From the NCBI GenBank assembly GCA_964401455.1, contig CAYNYI010000006.1:1-48659 (forward strand): a stretch of DNA of 48,659 bases. The letters are read 5' to 3'. Source of the stretch: CAYNYI01 sp964401455. GTDB taxonomy: Bacteria; Fibrobacterota; OXYB2-FULL-49-7; CAYNYI01. Below, piece after piece: positions 32,799-40,639 of this stretch. The notes below the pieces were generated by a model. It did no database searches. It saw only the letters and a program-made list of their open reading frames with translations, and was not told the origin of the DNA. Position 1 is the first letter of the stretch. The number at the start of each line of letters is the position of its first letter. The position numbers and the translations under genes are program-made.

Positions 32799-33651
32799 GA
32801 ATCCCCTGAAAAAAGTATTTCTCCTTGGGCATCCGGTTGGTCACAGCAAATCTCCGCTGATGCAGAATAACGCGTTTAAGAAATGCGGGATAAACGCAGT
32901 CTATGAGACAATGGATGTCCTTCCCGCGGACCTGCCCCGGGCATTTGAAGCTCTGCGTTCACCCGGAGTTCTCGGTGCGAATATAACAATACCTCATAAA
33001 ACCGCGGCAGCGCAGCTCGTTGACAATTTATCTGAGAAAAGCAGAATTTACGGCGCAGTCAATACGATAATAAACCGCGATGGAAAACTCGAAGGAACAA
33101 CCACCGACCCGGAGGGAATAATACGGCCGGTAATTGAAAGCGGCATTATTCCGGAAAAAAGCAAAATCATGATCATCGGAACCGGGGGAAGCGCCCGGAC
33201 CGCGGCGTACAGCCTTGCTCTGGAGAGTAACGCTTCTATAACTGTCGCCGGAAGGTCTCCGGAAAAAGCAGAGCCCTTCGTTTCAAAAATAAATTCACTC
33301 ACAAAGGGTCCGGCGGTTTGTCTTGTTCAGCTGTATTCTGAATCTTTCTACAACGGCTTGAAGGAGTCTGACCTCATAATAAACGCCACTCCGATCGGGA
33401 TGTATCCGGATACCGGATTTTCTGTACTGGACAAAGAAAATATTCCGGAAGGAAAAACAGTCTTCGACTTTGTCTATAATCCCCGAAAGACAGAGCTCAT
33501 AAAAGGAGCGCTTAAAAAAGGCTGCCGTATAATTGAAGGCCTTTCTATGCTCATATATCAGGGGGCGGCTTCTTTCAAATTATGGACCGGAAAAGAATGC
33601 CCGGCCGATTGTTTCCGGGAAGTCTTCGGGGAATTCAATAAGGAGGCATAA
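32791..33651 (+). CDS. aroE: shikimate dehydrogenase
   Basis: A 286-residue enzyme. TTG 32791 is taken because it gives AENPLKKVFLLGHPVGHSKSP, the standard N-terminus, and has ACGGAG upstream; longer forms run far into the GGDEF gene. Family motifs: NITIPHKTAAA with the catalytic Lys, GAVNTI, TTTDPEGI, the NADP loop GTGGSARTAAY, and INATPIGMYPD. It reduces 3-dehydroshikimate. Directly followed by aroA, so these are consecutive late shikimate-pathway genes. Confidence 0.95.
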   Translation: MAENPLKKVFLLGHPVGHSKSPLMQNNAFKKCGINAVYETMDVLPADLPRAFEALRSPGVLGANITIPHKTAAAQLVDNLSEKSRIYGAVNTIINRDGKLEGTTTDPEGIIRPVIESGIIPEKSKIMIIGTGGSARTAAYSLALESNASITVAGRSPEKAEPFVSKINSLTKGPAVCLVQLYSESFYNGLKESDLIINATPIGMYPDTGFSVLDKENIPEGKTVFDFVYNPRKTELIKGALKKGCRIIEGLSMLIYQGAASFKLWTGKECPADCFREVFGEFNKEA

Positions 33652-33656
33652 TTTTT

Positions 33657-34931
33657 ATGATTTTTACAATATCACCATCCAAACTTAAAGGGGAAATAAG
33701 AGTACCGGGTTCTAAAAGCCACAGTATCCGGGCTATAATATTCGCACTTCTCGCAAAAGGCGAGAGCATTATTATTAACGGTCTGATCTCGGATGATACC
33801 CGCTCCTGCTTATCTGCGGCGTCTTCTCTCGGAGCCGATGTGGATTTACGTGGAAACAGTTGGAAGATTGTTTCGGAGGGTCCTGAAAATTTTCAAAAAA
33901 CTTCGATTGATGTGGGCAACTCTGGGACCACATTGAGGCTGCTTACCGCGGCGGCGGCAGTTTCGGAAAAGAAAATCTTTTTTGACGGAGATGAGTCCAT
34001 AAGGAAACGGCCGATGGGTCCTCTGCTTCGCTCCCTTTCGGACCTGGGAGCGAAATATTCTTGCAAAGAAAAAGAAGGTTTCTGTCCGTTCAGCATAAAA
34101 GGCCCGTGCGGCGGCGGAAAAACAACAGTGGACGGAACAACCTCTCAGTTCCTTTCCGCGATACTGATCAGCGCACCGCTTTTTCCCGGCAATACTGTTC
34201 TTGAAACTCCCAGGCTCAACGAAAAACCCTATGTGCAAATTACTCTCGACTGGCTTAAAAGCGTGGAAGCCGATGTCAAGCAGGAAAACATGAAAATATT
34301 CCAAATATCCGGAAATAAAAAATACCGGCCTTTAAAGACATCCATTCCCGGAGATTTCTCGGCCGCCGCTTTTCCATTAACCGCCGCATTAATTACAAAA
34401 AGCGACATTCTCATTAAAGGTCTTGATATGAAAGACCCGCAGGGAGATAAAGAGTTATTCGAAATCGTTTCCCGGATGGGGGGAAATATTTCAGAAACCC
34501 CGGAGGGAATAATGGTAAAAGGATCCTCTTCTGAACTTAGGGGAGCGGTAATAGATCTGAACAATACCCCGGACGCTCTGCCCGCAGCGGCGGTAATCTG
34601 CGCTTATGCCGAAGGCCTTTCGGAAATAGTGAATGTCGAGCATGCCCGGATAAAAGAATCCGACAGAATAAGTGTAATGTGCGCTGAACTAAGAAAAATG
34701 GGCGCTTCAATAACAGAAAAGAAAGACGGTCTGATAATAGAAGGAGGGCACCCGCTGAAAGGCGCACGTGTCGAAGGGGAGAAGGACCACCGGATAGTCA
34801 TGGCTCTTTCATGCGCCGGCATGGGAGCGGAGGGAGAAACAGAAGTAACGTGCGCGGAAGCCGCCTCAGTTACATTTCCGGAATTTTACGATAGATTCAG
34901 GGAACTCGGAGCCAGGATCGAAAAGGCCTAG
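33657..34931 (+). CDS. aroA: 3-phosphoshikimate 1-carboxyvinyltransferase (EPSP synthase)
   Basis: A 424-residue EPSP synthase: VPGSKSHSIRA at the phosphate site, DVGNSGTTLRLL, KRPMGPLL, DGTTSQFLSAIL, RIKESDR and DHRIVMAL. ATG 33657 has AAGGAGG at 33640-33646, five bases after the aroE stop. It joins shikimate-3-phosphate and PEP. The stop overlaps the end of a convergent acidic-protein gene by 4 nt. Confidence 0.97.
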   Translation: MIFTISPSKLKGEIRVPGSKSHSIRAIIFALLAKGESIIINGLISDDTRSCLSAASSLGADVDLRGNSWKIVSEGPENFQKTSIDVGNSGTTLRLLTAAAAVSEKKIFFDGDESIRKRPMGPLLRSLSDLGAKYSCKEKEGFCPFSIKGPCGGGKTTVDGTTSQFLSAILISAPLFPGNTVLETPRLNEKPYVQITLDWLKSVEADVKQENMKIFQISGNKKYRPLKTSIPGDFSAAAFPLTAALITKSDILIKGLDMKDPQGDKELFEIVSRMGGNISETPEGIMVKGSSSELRGAVIDLNNTPDALPAAAVICAYAEGLSEIVNVEHARIKESDRISVMCAELRKMGASITEKKDGLIIEGGHPLKGARVEGEKDHRIVMALSCAGMGAEGETEVTCAEAASVTFPEFYDRFRELGARIEKA

Positions 34932-35218
34932 ACCATGTCCTCCCATTCCTGATCAGAATAATCCTCCCAGGCATCTTCCCGTGTATAGGTATGATTTGAG
35001 AAATCAATTTCCGCGACTTCCTCATCATCTATAGGATCAGGGTCGAACGAGCTTTCATCATTCTCATCGTACTCTTCCTCTTCTTCTTCAAGCTCCTCCT
35101 CTTCTTCTTCCTCGGCATCTTCATATCCGAGTTCTTCGTCATCATCAATCGGAGAATCAAGATCCTCCGGGATTTCATCAACAGCTCCCGGTGCACCTTC
35201 CTCAAAATCAATAACCAT
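34928..35218 (-). CDS. highly acidic low-complexity protein
   Basis: A 96-residue protein in which about half of the residues are Asp or Glu, with runs of 6-7 Glu in the centre. The ends are less biased (VIDFEEGAPGAVDEIPEDLD; FSNHTYTREDAWEDYSDQEWEDMV). ATG 35218 has AAAGGAAACGG upstream. No family is recognised; a comparable role would be as a disordered partner, DNA mimic or metal buffer. It converges on aroA with a 4-nt overlap. The opposite frame is very basic and looks like a shadow. Confidence 0.55.
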   Translation of the reverse strand: MVIDFEEGAPGAVDEIPEDLDSPIDDDEELGYEDAEEEEEEELEEEEEEYDENDESSFDPDPIDDEEVAEIDFSNHTYTREDAWEDYSDQEWEDMV

Positions 35219-35308
35219 AGATCCGTTTCCTTTTAATAAAAAATCATGCTATTAATGAATAATTTATCAATTTTCAAAAGGAAAGTCAATATTTGCTTAT
35301 GTATGTTT

Positions 35309-35788
35309 TTAAAAAATTCTTCCGGTAATTTCACCTTCAAAAACCATGACATTTTCAACGAAAGCCTGAACGTAAAAAACCCCGGCGCGACTACGGAGTT
35401 TTGTATTCTGTGCCACTATCAAAAGAGTCTCTCCCGGCTTGACTGTCTTGCGGAACTTCACCCTGTCAACGCCCCCGAAACCAAAAAAAACACCGGGCCC
35501 TCCGAATTCGGAATGGTGAAAATAAAAAGAGCCCAACTGAGCCGCGGCCTCTATCATCAGGACACCAGGCATCAGAGGATTTCCGGGGAGATGCCCTCTG
35601 GTCCAGAACTCCTCTTCTTTCTGATATTTAACGCCGGCAATTGTCTTATTACCCGGATCAAAATGAACAATTCCGTCAATCTGCTCGAATTCATACCGCT
35701 GAGGATTTGCCCGGAGCACATCTGCTTTTTTGTAAATAATGTTGGAGATATCTATCTGCTCCGGCGGCAATATTGTTTTCGGGGGCAT
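35309..35788 (-). CDS. fabZ: FabZ/FabA-type 3-hydroxyacyl-ACP dehydratase
   Basis: A 159-residue hotdog-fold dehydratase. The active site GHLPGNPLMPGVLMIEAAAQ carries the catalytic His66 and Glu80, and VKFRKTVKPGETL is the family's second motif. It removes water from 3-hydroxyacyl-ACP in fatty-acid synthesis, or an analogous step of polyunsaturated or aryl-polyene lipids; at 159 residues it is slightly longer than many FabZ. It starts 1 nt after the stop of the GAFTGA-less activator, with which it must be co-expressed. Confidence 0.85.
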   Translation of the reverse strand: MPPKTILPPEQIDISNIIYKKADVLRANPQRYEFEQIDGIVHFDPGNKTIAGVKYQKEEEFWTRGHLPGNPLMPGVLMIEAAAQLGSFYFHHSEFGGPGVFFGFGGVDRVKFRKTVKPGETLLIVAQNTKLRSRAGVFYVQAFVENVMVFEGEITGRIF

Positions 35789-35789
35789 A

Positions 35790-36701
35790 CTATCCTTCCT
35801 TTATTTCATATTTGCTGATTTTATTGTAAAGAGAGGTCCTGTCTATTCCCAGAAATTCTGAGGCCTTTTTCTTGTTCCATCCGGTAAACTTCAAAGTATT
35901 TTCGATATGCTCTTTTTCAAGATCCTTAAGCGTAAGCGGCCTGAAGGATTGCTCTTTATGGGGTGCCGCCCCGGAAAACCCCGTTATAAGAGGCAAATCC
36001 TCAATCCAGATCGATTGCGATTCTGAGAGAAGTATTGCCTTTTTCAGGACATTACGAAGTTCTCTGACATTTCCGGGCCAGTCGTATTTCATGAGAAGAC
36101 TCAAAGAGGCGTCGGACATTTTTTTACTCTCACCGCCAAAATCCCTTGAAAACATTTCCATAAAATGCTCACATAAAACCGGAATATCCTTCCGACGGTT
36201 GCGAAGCGGAGGTATATCAATTCCGATTTCATTTATTCTGTGAAAAAGATCTGCCCTGAATGACCCCTCCGAAACTTTCTTAATCAGAACATTTCCCGAC
36301 GCCGCCAGAACGTTTTTCTTCTTCTTTTCCATAAAGCGGAGAAGTTTCGCCTGGCTTTCCGAACTGAGGTCACCGATTTCATCAAAGAAAATAGTATCGG
36401 CCGAAGTAAAGCCGGAACTCTGTTTTTTGCTGTCCCTTCCATCGTAAGCGGTCCCTGAAAGCTCGGCATCAAAAAGACTTTCCGGCAGCGCGGAACAGTT
36501 TATAATAACAAAATGTCCTTCATCTCCAGACCTGAGTTTATGAATTGTCCTGGCGGCCATCTCCTTCCCGCATCCGGTTTCGCCGGTTATCAGAATGTTT
36601 ACCCTGTGCGCCGCGGTTTTTTTGAGGATACTCCTAAGCTTGACCGCCTCGGCGCTTTCTCCTATTATGTTTTTTACAGCGGACTCTTTATCAACCCCCA
36701 T
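35790..36701 (-). CDS. sigma54-activator-like AAA+ regulator lacking the GAFTGA loop
   Basis: A 303-residue protein with the AAA+ core and a Fis-type HTH, and no receiver. Walker A is GETGCGKE (residues 40-47), Walker B IFFDEIGD (104-111), the arginine-finger region FRADLFHRI, and WPGNVREL (208-215). The HTH is NKKKASEFLGIDRTSLYNKI. The loop that should read HEKGAFTGA is replaced by LSGTAYDGRDSKKQSSGFTS (81-100), so contact with sigma54 is not expected. Known GAFTGA-less relatives (TyrR type) act through sigma70. It lies between a thioesterase and a FabZ-type gene and could regulate that lipid-related operon. Confidence 0.87.
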   Translation of the reverse strand: MGVDKESAVKNIIGESAEAVKLRSILKKTAAHRVNILITGETGCGKEMAARTIHKLRSGDEGHFVIINCSALPESLFDAELSGTAYDGRDSKKQSSGFTSADTIFFDEIGDLSSESQAKLLRFMEKKKKNVLAASGNVLIKKVSEGSFRADLFHRINEIGIDIPPLRNRRKDIPVLCEHFMEMFSRDFGGESKKMSDASLSLLMKYDWPGNVRELRNVLKKAILLSESQSIWIEDLPLITGFSGAAPHKEQSFRPLTLKDLEKEHIENTLKFTGWNKKKASEFLGIDRTSLYNKISKYEIKEG

Positions 36702-36713
36702 TTTTCCTCCTTA

Positions 36714-37106
36714 TTAATTTCCGAGCGAATCAAGAAAATAGCGGGGCGGCCTGACGGGTTTCCAGTCCGGCCCCAGAAAAGCGTTGACAGTGGCTCCGGA
36801 AGCGACTTCGACGCTCTCTTTAGATATCTTGTAGTCTATGTAAATTTTAAAACCTTTAAGTAAACGCACTTTTGTTTCAAGGAAAAGCACATCACCGTAT
36901 TTAGCCGGGCTTTTATAATCGGCTTTAGCCTCGAGTACCGGAAGAAAATATCCTTCATCCTCCATCTTATCATAAGACATTCCGGCTTTAGCCATAAGGT
37001 CGGTACGGCCAATTTCAAACCAGACAAAATAATTCGCGTAATAAACCACGCCCATCTTGTCGGTTTCGGCGTACCTCACCCTGATCTCTGTTTCAGCACT
37101 CAGCAT
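36714..37106 (-). CDS. YbgC-type acyl-CoA thioesterase (hotdog fold)
   Basis: A 130-residue thioesterase from ATG 37106 (LSAETEIRVRYAETDKMGVVYYANYFVWFE) with GGAGG ten bases upstream; a longer hydrophobic reading upstream runs into the divergent methyltransferase gene. The Asp in ETDKMGVVYYANY is the catalytic residue of the 4-hydroxybenzoyl-CoA thioesterase/YbgC group. It cleaves short or medium acyl-CoA. First gene of a thioesterase-regulator-FabZ operon. Confidence 0.87.
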   Translation of the reverse strand: MLSAETEIRVRYAETDKMGVVYYANYFVWFEIGRTDLMAKAGMSYDKMEDEGYFLPVLEAKADYKSPAKYGDVLFLETKVRLLKGFKIYIDYKISKESVEVASGATVNAFLGPDWKPVRPPRYFLDSLGN

Positions 37107-37181
37107 AACGGGTTTTCCTCCGGGAGTTGTGTGATAAATATAAGTTATTTCCCATATGCGAAAAAACATATCTTTGTATGC

Positions 37182-37817
37182 ATGAAATGTCCTCTGTGCA
37201 AACAAAAAGAAACTCTCTTTTACAAAGCGGATAAAAGAAGGGCCTTTTTTATCTGCGAAGACTGCGGACTGATTTTCGTTCCACCCCGATTCCATCTTTC
37301 TCCCGATGAAGAAAAATCCCGTTATGAAAAACATGAGAACAACATTGAGAACGAAGGATATAAAAATTTTCTCCAAAAAATTATCAAGCAGATAGAAAAG
37401 GCCGCCCCTTACGGCGCGTCCTGTCTGGACTTTGGATGCGGACCGGTTCCGGTGCTTTCTGAAATGCTCAGAGAGAAGGGCTTTGAAGTCAAAGAATATG
37501 ACCTTTTTTTTAAAAAAGATGACTCGGCATTTAAAAGCAAATACGATGTAATAACGGCATCGGAAGTTTTAGAACACTTGCGCAACCCGCTCGCGGAAAC
37601 AAAAAGGCTTTTCAGAATATTAAAACCCGGCGGTATTATGGCGGTAATGACATCTCTTTTTGACTATGCGGACAAGTTTGAATCCTGGCACTATAAAAAC
37701 GACGCCACACATATATGCTTCTATTCCGAAAGATCAATGAACAGGCCTTCAGAATTACTAGGCGCAAAGCTCTCACCGCTATCCGGAACAGTATCAATTT
37801 TCAGAACGCAGCTTTAA
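37182..37817 (+). CDS. class I SAM methyltransferase with N-terminal zinc ribbon
   Basis: A 211-residue protein from ATG 37182. It starts with a zinc-ribbon pair (CPLC ... CEDCG, residues 3-28). A Methyltransf_23-type fold follows: SCLDFGCGPVPVLSEML, VITASEVLEHLRNP and RILKPGGIMAVMTS. Substrate unknown; relatives occur in glycan clusters. It is divergent from the thioesterase gene (75 bp between starts) and converges on the LEA/WHy gene with a 24-nt overlap. No clear ribosome binding site. Confidence 0.8.
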   Translation: MKCPLCKQKETLFYKADKRRAFFICEDCGLIFVPPRFHLSPDEEKSRYEKHENNIENEGYKNFLQKIIKQIEKAAPYGASCLDFGCGPVPVLSEMLREKGFEVKEYDLFFKKDDSAFKSKYDVITASEVLEHLRNPLAETKRLFRILKPGGIMAVMTSLFDYADKFESWHYKNDATHICFYSERSMNRPSELLGAKLSPLSGTVSIFRTQL

Positions 37818-38282
37818 AAGCCCGGCCGCGTCAATTTCCCGTTCCGCAGAATTCTTAAGGGGAACCGGCCAGGTAAAAAACAATACGGGGAAATGAATCT
37901 TGGTTTCGATTCTTATCTTTACTCCCCTTCCTGTGAGCAGTCTTCCAATGCCTGAAAATACGGATTTCCCGTCAACTGTAATCGGCAGTGTAATATCCTC
38001 CGCGCCTGAAGCGGAAACGAGTATTTTTTTCTCTATTTCTCCGGTACCTGATGTATCGGAATCAATAAGCACCCGGTATAAAAGACGGTCAATTTTCAGA
38101 TCCTTTTTTGAGCGGTTTTCTATAGCGGCGACCGGCTTTAAACGAAGCATTCCGCCTTCCGCTCCTTCGGCTTTAATGTTTTTTATTGTAATGGAATAAA
38201 GCTCCGGGTCTGTATCGGGAATAAGCCTGCACACCGGAAAAAATAAAAGGACCGGAAAAAAAATCCATAATAATGACTTCAT
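37794..38282 (-). CDS. LEA14/WHy-like exported protein
   Basis: A 162-residue protein with a hydrophobic N-terminus (LLWIFFPVLLFFPVC), possibly a lipoprotein or signal anchor. The rest matches the water-stress/hypersensitive-response (WHy, LEA_2) beta-sandwich: LYSITIKNIKAEG, VAAIENRSKKDLKIDRLLYRVLIDSD, ITLPITVDGKSVF. In bacteria these exported domains have unknown function. The start overlaps the end of the upstream M28-like gene by 4 nt, so they form one unit. Confidence 0.65.
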   Translation of the reverse strand: MKSLLWIFFPVLLFFPVCRLIPDTDPELYSITIKNIKAEGAEGGMLRLKPVAAIENRSKKDLKIDRLLYRVLIDSDTSGTGEIEKKILVSASGAEDITLPITVDGKSVFSGIGRLLTGRGVKIRIETKIHFPVLFFTWPVPLKNSAEREIDAAGLLKLRSEN

Positions 38283-40108
38283 TTTTTCTTCTTTATTTTT
38301 ATTTTCCCCATCTTCTCAAGAGCTTTAAATATTCCGTAAAGCTCTTTCTGCGGAGCGCCGGTCTCGAGTTCGCACAACTCTATAATATCCGCCAGACTCT
38401 TTTTTCCGTCTGTGCGGAATAAGGCCCTCATAAGCCGGGGCGACCACATACTGACTTTGTTCTTTTTAAGGTCTTCGGCGGTTTTGTCCGTGAAAGAGAA
38501 TGTAAAAGGAAGCAGTCTTACGGGAATGAGCTTTTCGGCTTTTTTAAGTCTTGAAGGCTTCTTTTCCGGCAAGCCGCGCAGCGCTTCTTTTCGAAGACCG
38601 GAAAGAGCTTTCAGGTATTTTGACACTTCTTTGACAGGCGTACCGAAAACAGCTGCAGTTTTTTTTAGTTTGGCCCGGTATAAATCAACGGTATAGCCTA
38701 TCTCGGCAGAGGGCCATTTACCCTTTCTGGCACGGAGGCACCTTGCCGAAGCTGCTATCAGCATGGAATCAAATATTTCCCGAACATCTGAAATCTTGGC
38801 GTTTGCGGCTGTATAAAGATAAGCGGCTGTTACCGCTGCAGACCTCTTTAAAATGTTACTGCTTATAATCTCCGGACGGTCAGCTGTAGTATGCCAGACC
38901 GCATCCTTAACACCCATATAAGGAGTTTGAATATCTACCGAAGGATCGGTCAGTATATTGTCGCCGAGGTCGAAAGACTTAAAATCAACGGGCATATACT
39001 CAATTTTATTTAGCCCGGAGTATATCTTTTCCAAAAGCTCGTCGGCGAAGCCGAAAACCGAATCAGGAGTCTTGTGCACAATCATTTCCGAATGCACCTT
39101 GGCGGGATCCCCCCCCACACAGTCGGCGCATAAACCGGCATATGTTCTTTCTGTAATTTCAGGGCATGAAGCGGCAAACCCGACCGTGCCGTAACATTCA
39201 GCTGTAAAAAGAAATCTTATGGAATTTCTCGGCTTTTTCAGCACGCCCTTTTTAACAAGAAGAGACAACATTCGGGCTGCCTCAAGAAGAACAGCGGACC
39301 CGGAGGCATTATCGTTGGCCCCCTGTTCCATTATATGCGCTATACCGATAACTTCTTTTTTTCGGCTTCTCCCGGGAAGAAGAGAGGAAGTCACAGGAAG
39401 TACACCTCTGTAATATCTTGAATCACATTTAATGCTGATTTCCATTCCGGGAAATTTCTTTCTTTTTTCAACAAGCCTTTTCCCATCTCCCGGGGAAATA
39501 TTAATCCCCGTAAAAGGGGTATCGGTTGCCTTGAAAACCCATCCTGTGGGTTCATCAGACCAGGTATTTGTCCAGCCGACAGCGTCCGGGAAAAGATCCG
39601 GACGCGGCAGAAAAAATGAGATTACCGCAAGGGCGCCGTTTTCAATAAGCTGTTTTTTTATCCCGGCCGCCGCCAACGGGGTAATTACAATTTTATTTTT
39701 TACTGTTCTCGGGGAAATTTTTTTAGAATCGGTAATAAGCGCGGTCTTTGCCTGTATTCCTTCTTTCGGCGTGGGTCCGCACCACATTACGGTAGAGGCC
39801 GGAATTTTTGAGCGGTCGGCAATTTCCCCGGCGGCTTCCGAAGGAGATACTATTTCGGCGGCGGCGCTTTTTATATCCCAGGCCATGGGCATTATCCAAT
39901 CTCCAAAGGCGGTTTCTCCATCCGCGGGAAGCATATGAATTGTACTCTCAAGACCAAACGATGCCGCTTTTCTTGCGCAGAAAGCAGAACTTTTCTCAAA
40001 TCCGGGAAAAGTAAATGATTTGTCGATGCTCTGGATTTTTTTCAAATACGCCAGGGCTCTTTTTTCATCCGCTTCACCGTATAATTCCTCGACCAGTTTC
40101 TCAATCAT
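38279..40108 (-). CDS. M28-like metallopeptidase with C-terminal winged helix (DUF4910-like)
   Basis: A 609-residue cytosolic protein. The central Zn-peptidase part reads IGIAHIMEQGANDNASGSAVLLEAAR (metal His and Asp) and FLFTAECYGTVGF (Glu). A PA-like insertion lies before it (about residues 85-215). The C-terminal 70 residues look like a winged helix (SLADIIELCELETGAPQKELYGIFKALEKMG). This domain order fits the DUF4910/DUF2172 aminopeptidase-like family. One metal ligand usually seen after HIxH is Glu here, so activity is uncertain. No signal peptide. It is followed by the WHy-like gene. Confidence 0.75.
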   Translation of the reverse strand: MIEKLVEELYGEADEKRALAYLKKIQSIDKSFTFPGFEKSSAFCARKAASFGLESTIHMLPADGETAFGDWIMPMAWDIKSAAAEIVSPSEAAGEIADRSKIPASTVMWCGPTPKEGIQAKTALITDSKKISPRTVKNKIVITPLAAAGIKKQLIENGALAVISFFLPRPDLFPDAVGWTNTWSDEPTGWVFKATDTPFTGINISPGDGKRLVEKRKKFPGMEISIKCDSRYYRGVLPVTSSLLPGRSRKKEVIGIAHIMEQGANDNASGSAVLLEAARMLSLLVKKGVLKKPRNSIRFLFTAECYGTVGFAASCPEITERTYAGLCADCVGGDPAKVHSEMIVHKTPDSVFGFADELLEKIYSGLNKIEYMPVDFKSFDLGDNILTDPSVDIQTPYMGVKDAVWHTTADRPEIISSNILKRSAAVTAAYLYTAANAKISDVREIFDSMLIAASARCLRARKGKWPSAEIGYTVDLYRAKLKKTAAVFGTPVKEVSKYLKALSGLRKEALRGLPEKKPSRLKKAEKLIPVRLLPFTFSFTDKTAEDLKKNKVSMWSPRLMRALFRTDGKKSLADIIELCELETGAPQKELYGIFKALEKMGKIKIKKKK

Positions 40109-40320
40109 TCCGGACCCCTTTTACTGTGTTAAAACCTTCCATTACAAAGATAATAAATTATAGGAAGCCAAGAGTTGATGATTTATTTCTTCTTTTTCGT
40201 AAATATTATTTGTTATTTCAGACAGAAAAATATGTATTTTATAGAACATTAACGCCATAGGATTTGCCGTAAAGTTTGCGGCTTCAAGCCTGCGGCATCT
40301 AACAAAAAAAAGGGGGGGGT

Positions 40321-40566
40321 ATGAAGTACCTTGTTTTAATTATTTTTCTTATCAGCGCTCAATTTGTAATAGGCTGCTCCAAAGAAACGGCGAAGGCCGA
40401 CAAAGCAGGAGAAGCTGAGACAAGCATAGAGCAGCCGGCAGAAAATGCCGCGGATTCTGAACCTGCGGCAGATTCAGAAACAGAAGAGTCTGAAGAAGCC
40501 GACGATGATGCTGCCGAAAAAGCAGCAGAAGAAGAGGTTTTGGAGGAAGAAACCGAAGAAGAATAA
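40321..40566 (+). CDS. small acidic lipoprotein
   Basis: An 81-residue protein: signal QFVIGC with lipidated Cys near residue 19, then an Ala/Glu/Asp-rich tail without aromatic residues (EESEEADDDAAEKAAEEE). The ribosome binding site is an unusual run of eight G directly before the start. It is a single gene with its own strong terminator at 40598-40625. It would present a highly negative tail in the periplasm; function unknown. Confidence 0.65.
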   Translation: MKYLVLIIFLISAQFVIGCSKETAKADKAGEAETSIEQPAENAADSEPAADSETEESEEADDDAAEKAAEEEVLEEETEEE

Positions 40567-40597
40567 TATCAGGGCAAAACCTATTTGCTTTTTTATT

Positions 40598-40625
40598 GCC
40601 GCGGTATAAAAACCGCGGCTTTTTT
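40598..40625 (+). terminator. rho-independent terminator
   Basis: A perfect 7-bp stem GCCGCGG (40598-40604) / CCGCGGC (40613-40619), 8-nt loop, followed by six T (40620-40625). It ends the small lipoprotein gene and stands just before the ribosome binding site of the glycosyltransferase gene. Confidence 0.9.
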
Positions 40626-40639
40626 AATGGGGATACAAA

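Noticed and set aside
33846..34304. Long minus-strand frame inside aroA
   Set aside because: It is antisense to conserved aroA motifs, has no ribosome binding site and a composition typical of a shadow frame.
35029..35211. Very basic frame overlapping the acidic protein
   Set aside because: Its Lys/Arg/Met runs simply mirror the Glu/Asp codons in a shifted frame; the acidic frame has the better start and patterned ends.
36714..37376. Longer thioesterase reading with a hydrophobic N-terminal extension
   Set aside because: The extension is antisense to the divergent methyltransferase gene; the ATG at 37106 has a good ribosome binding site and the family start.
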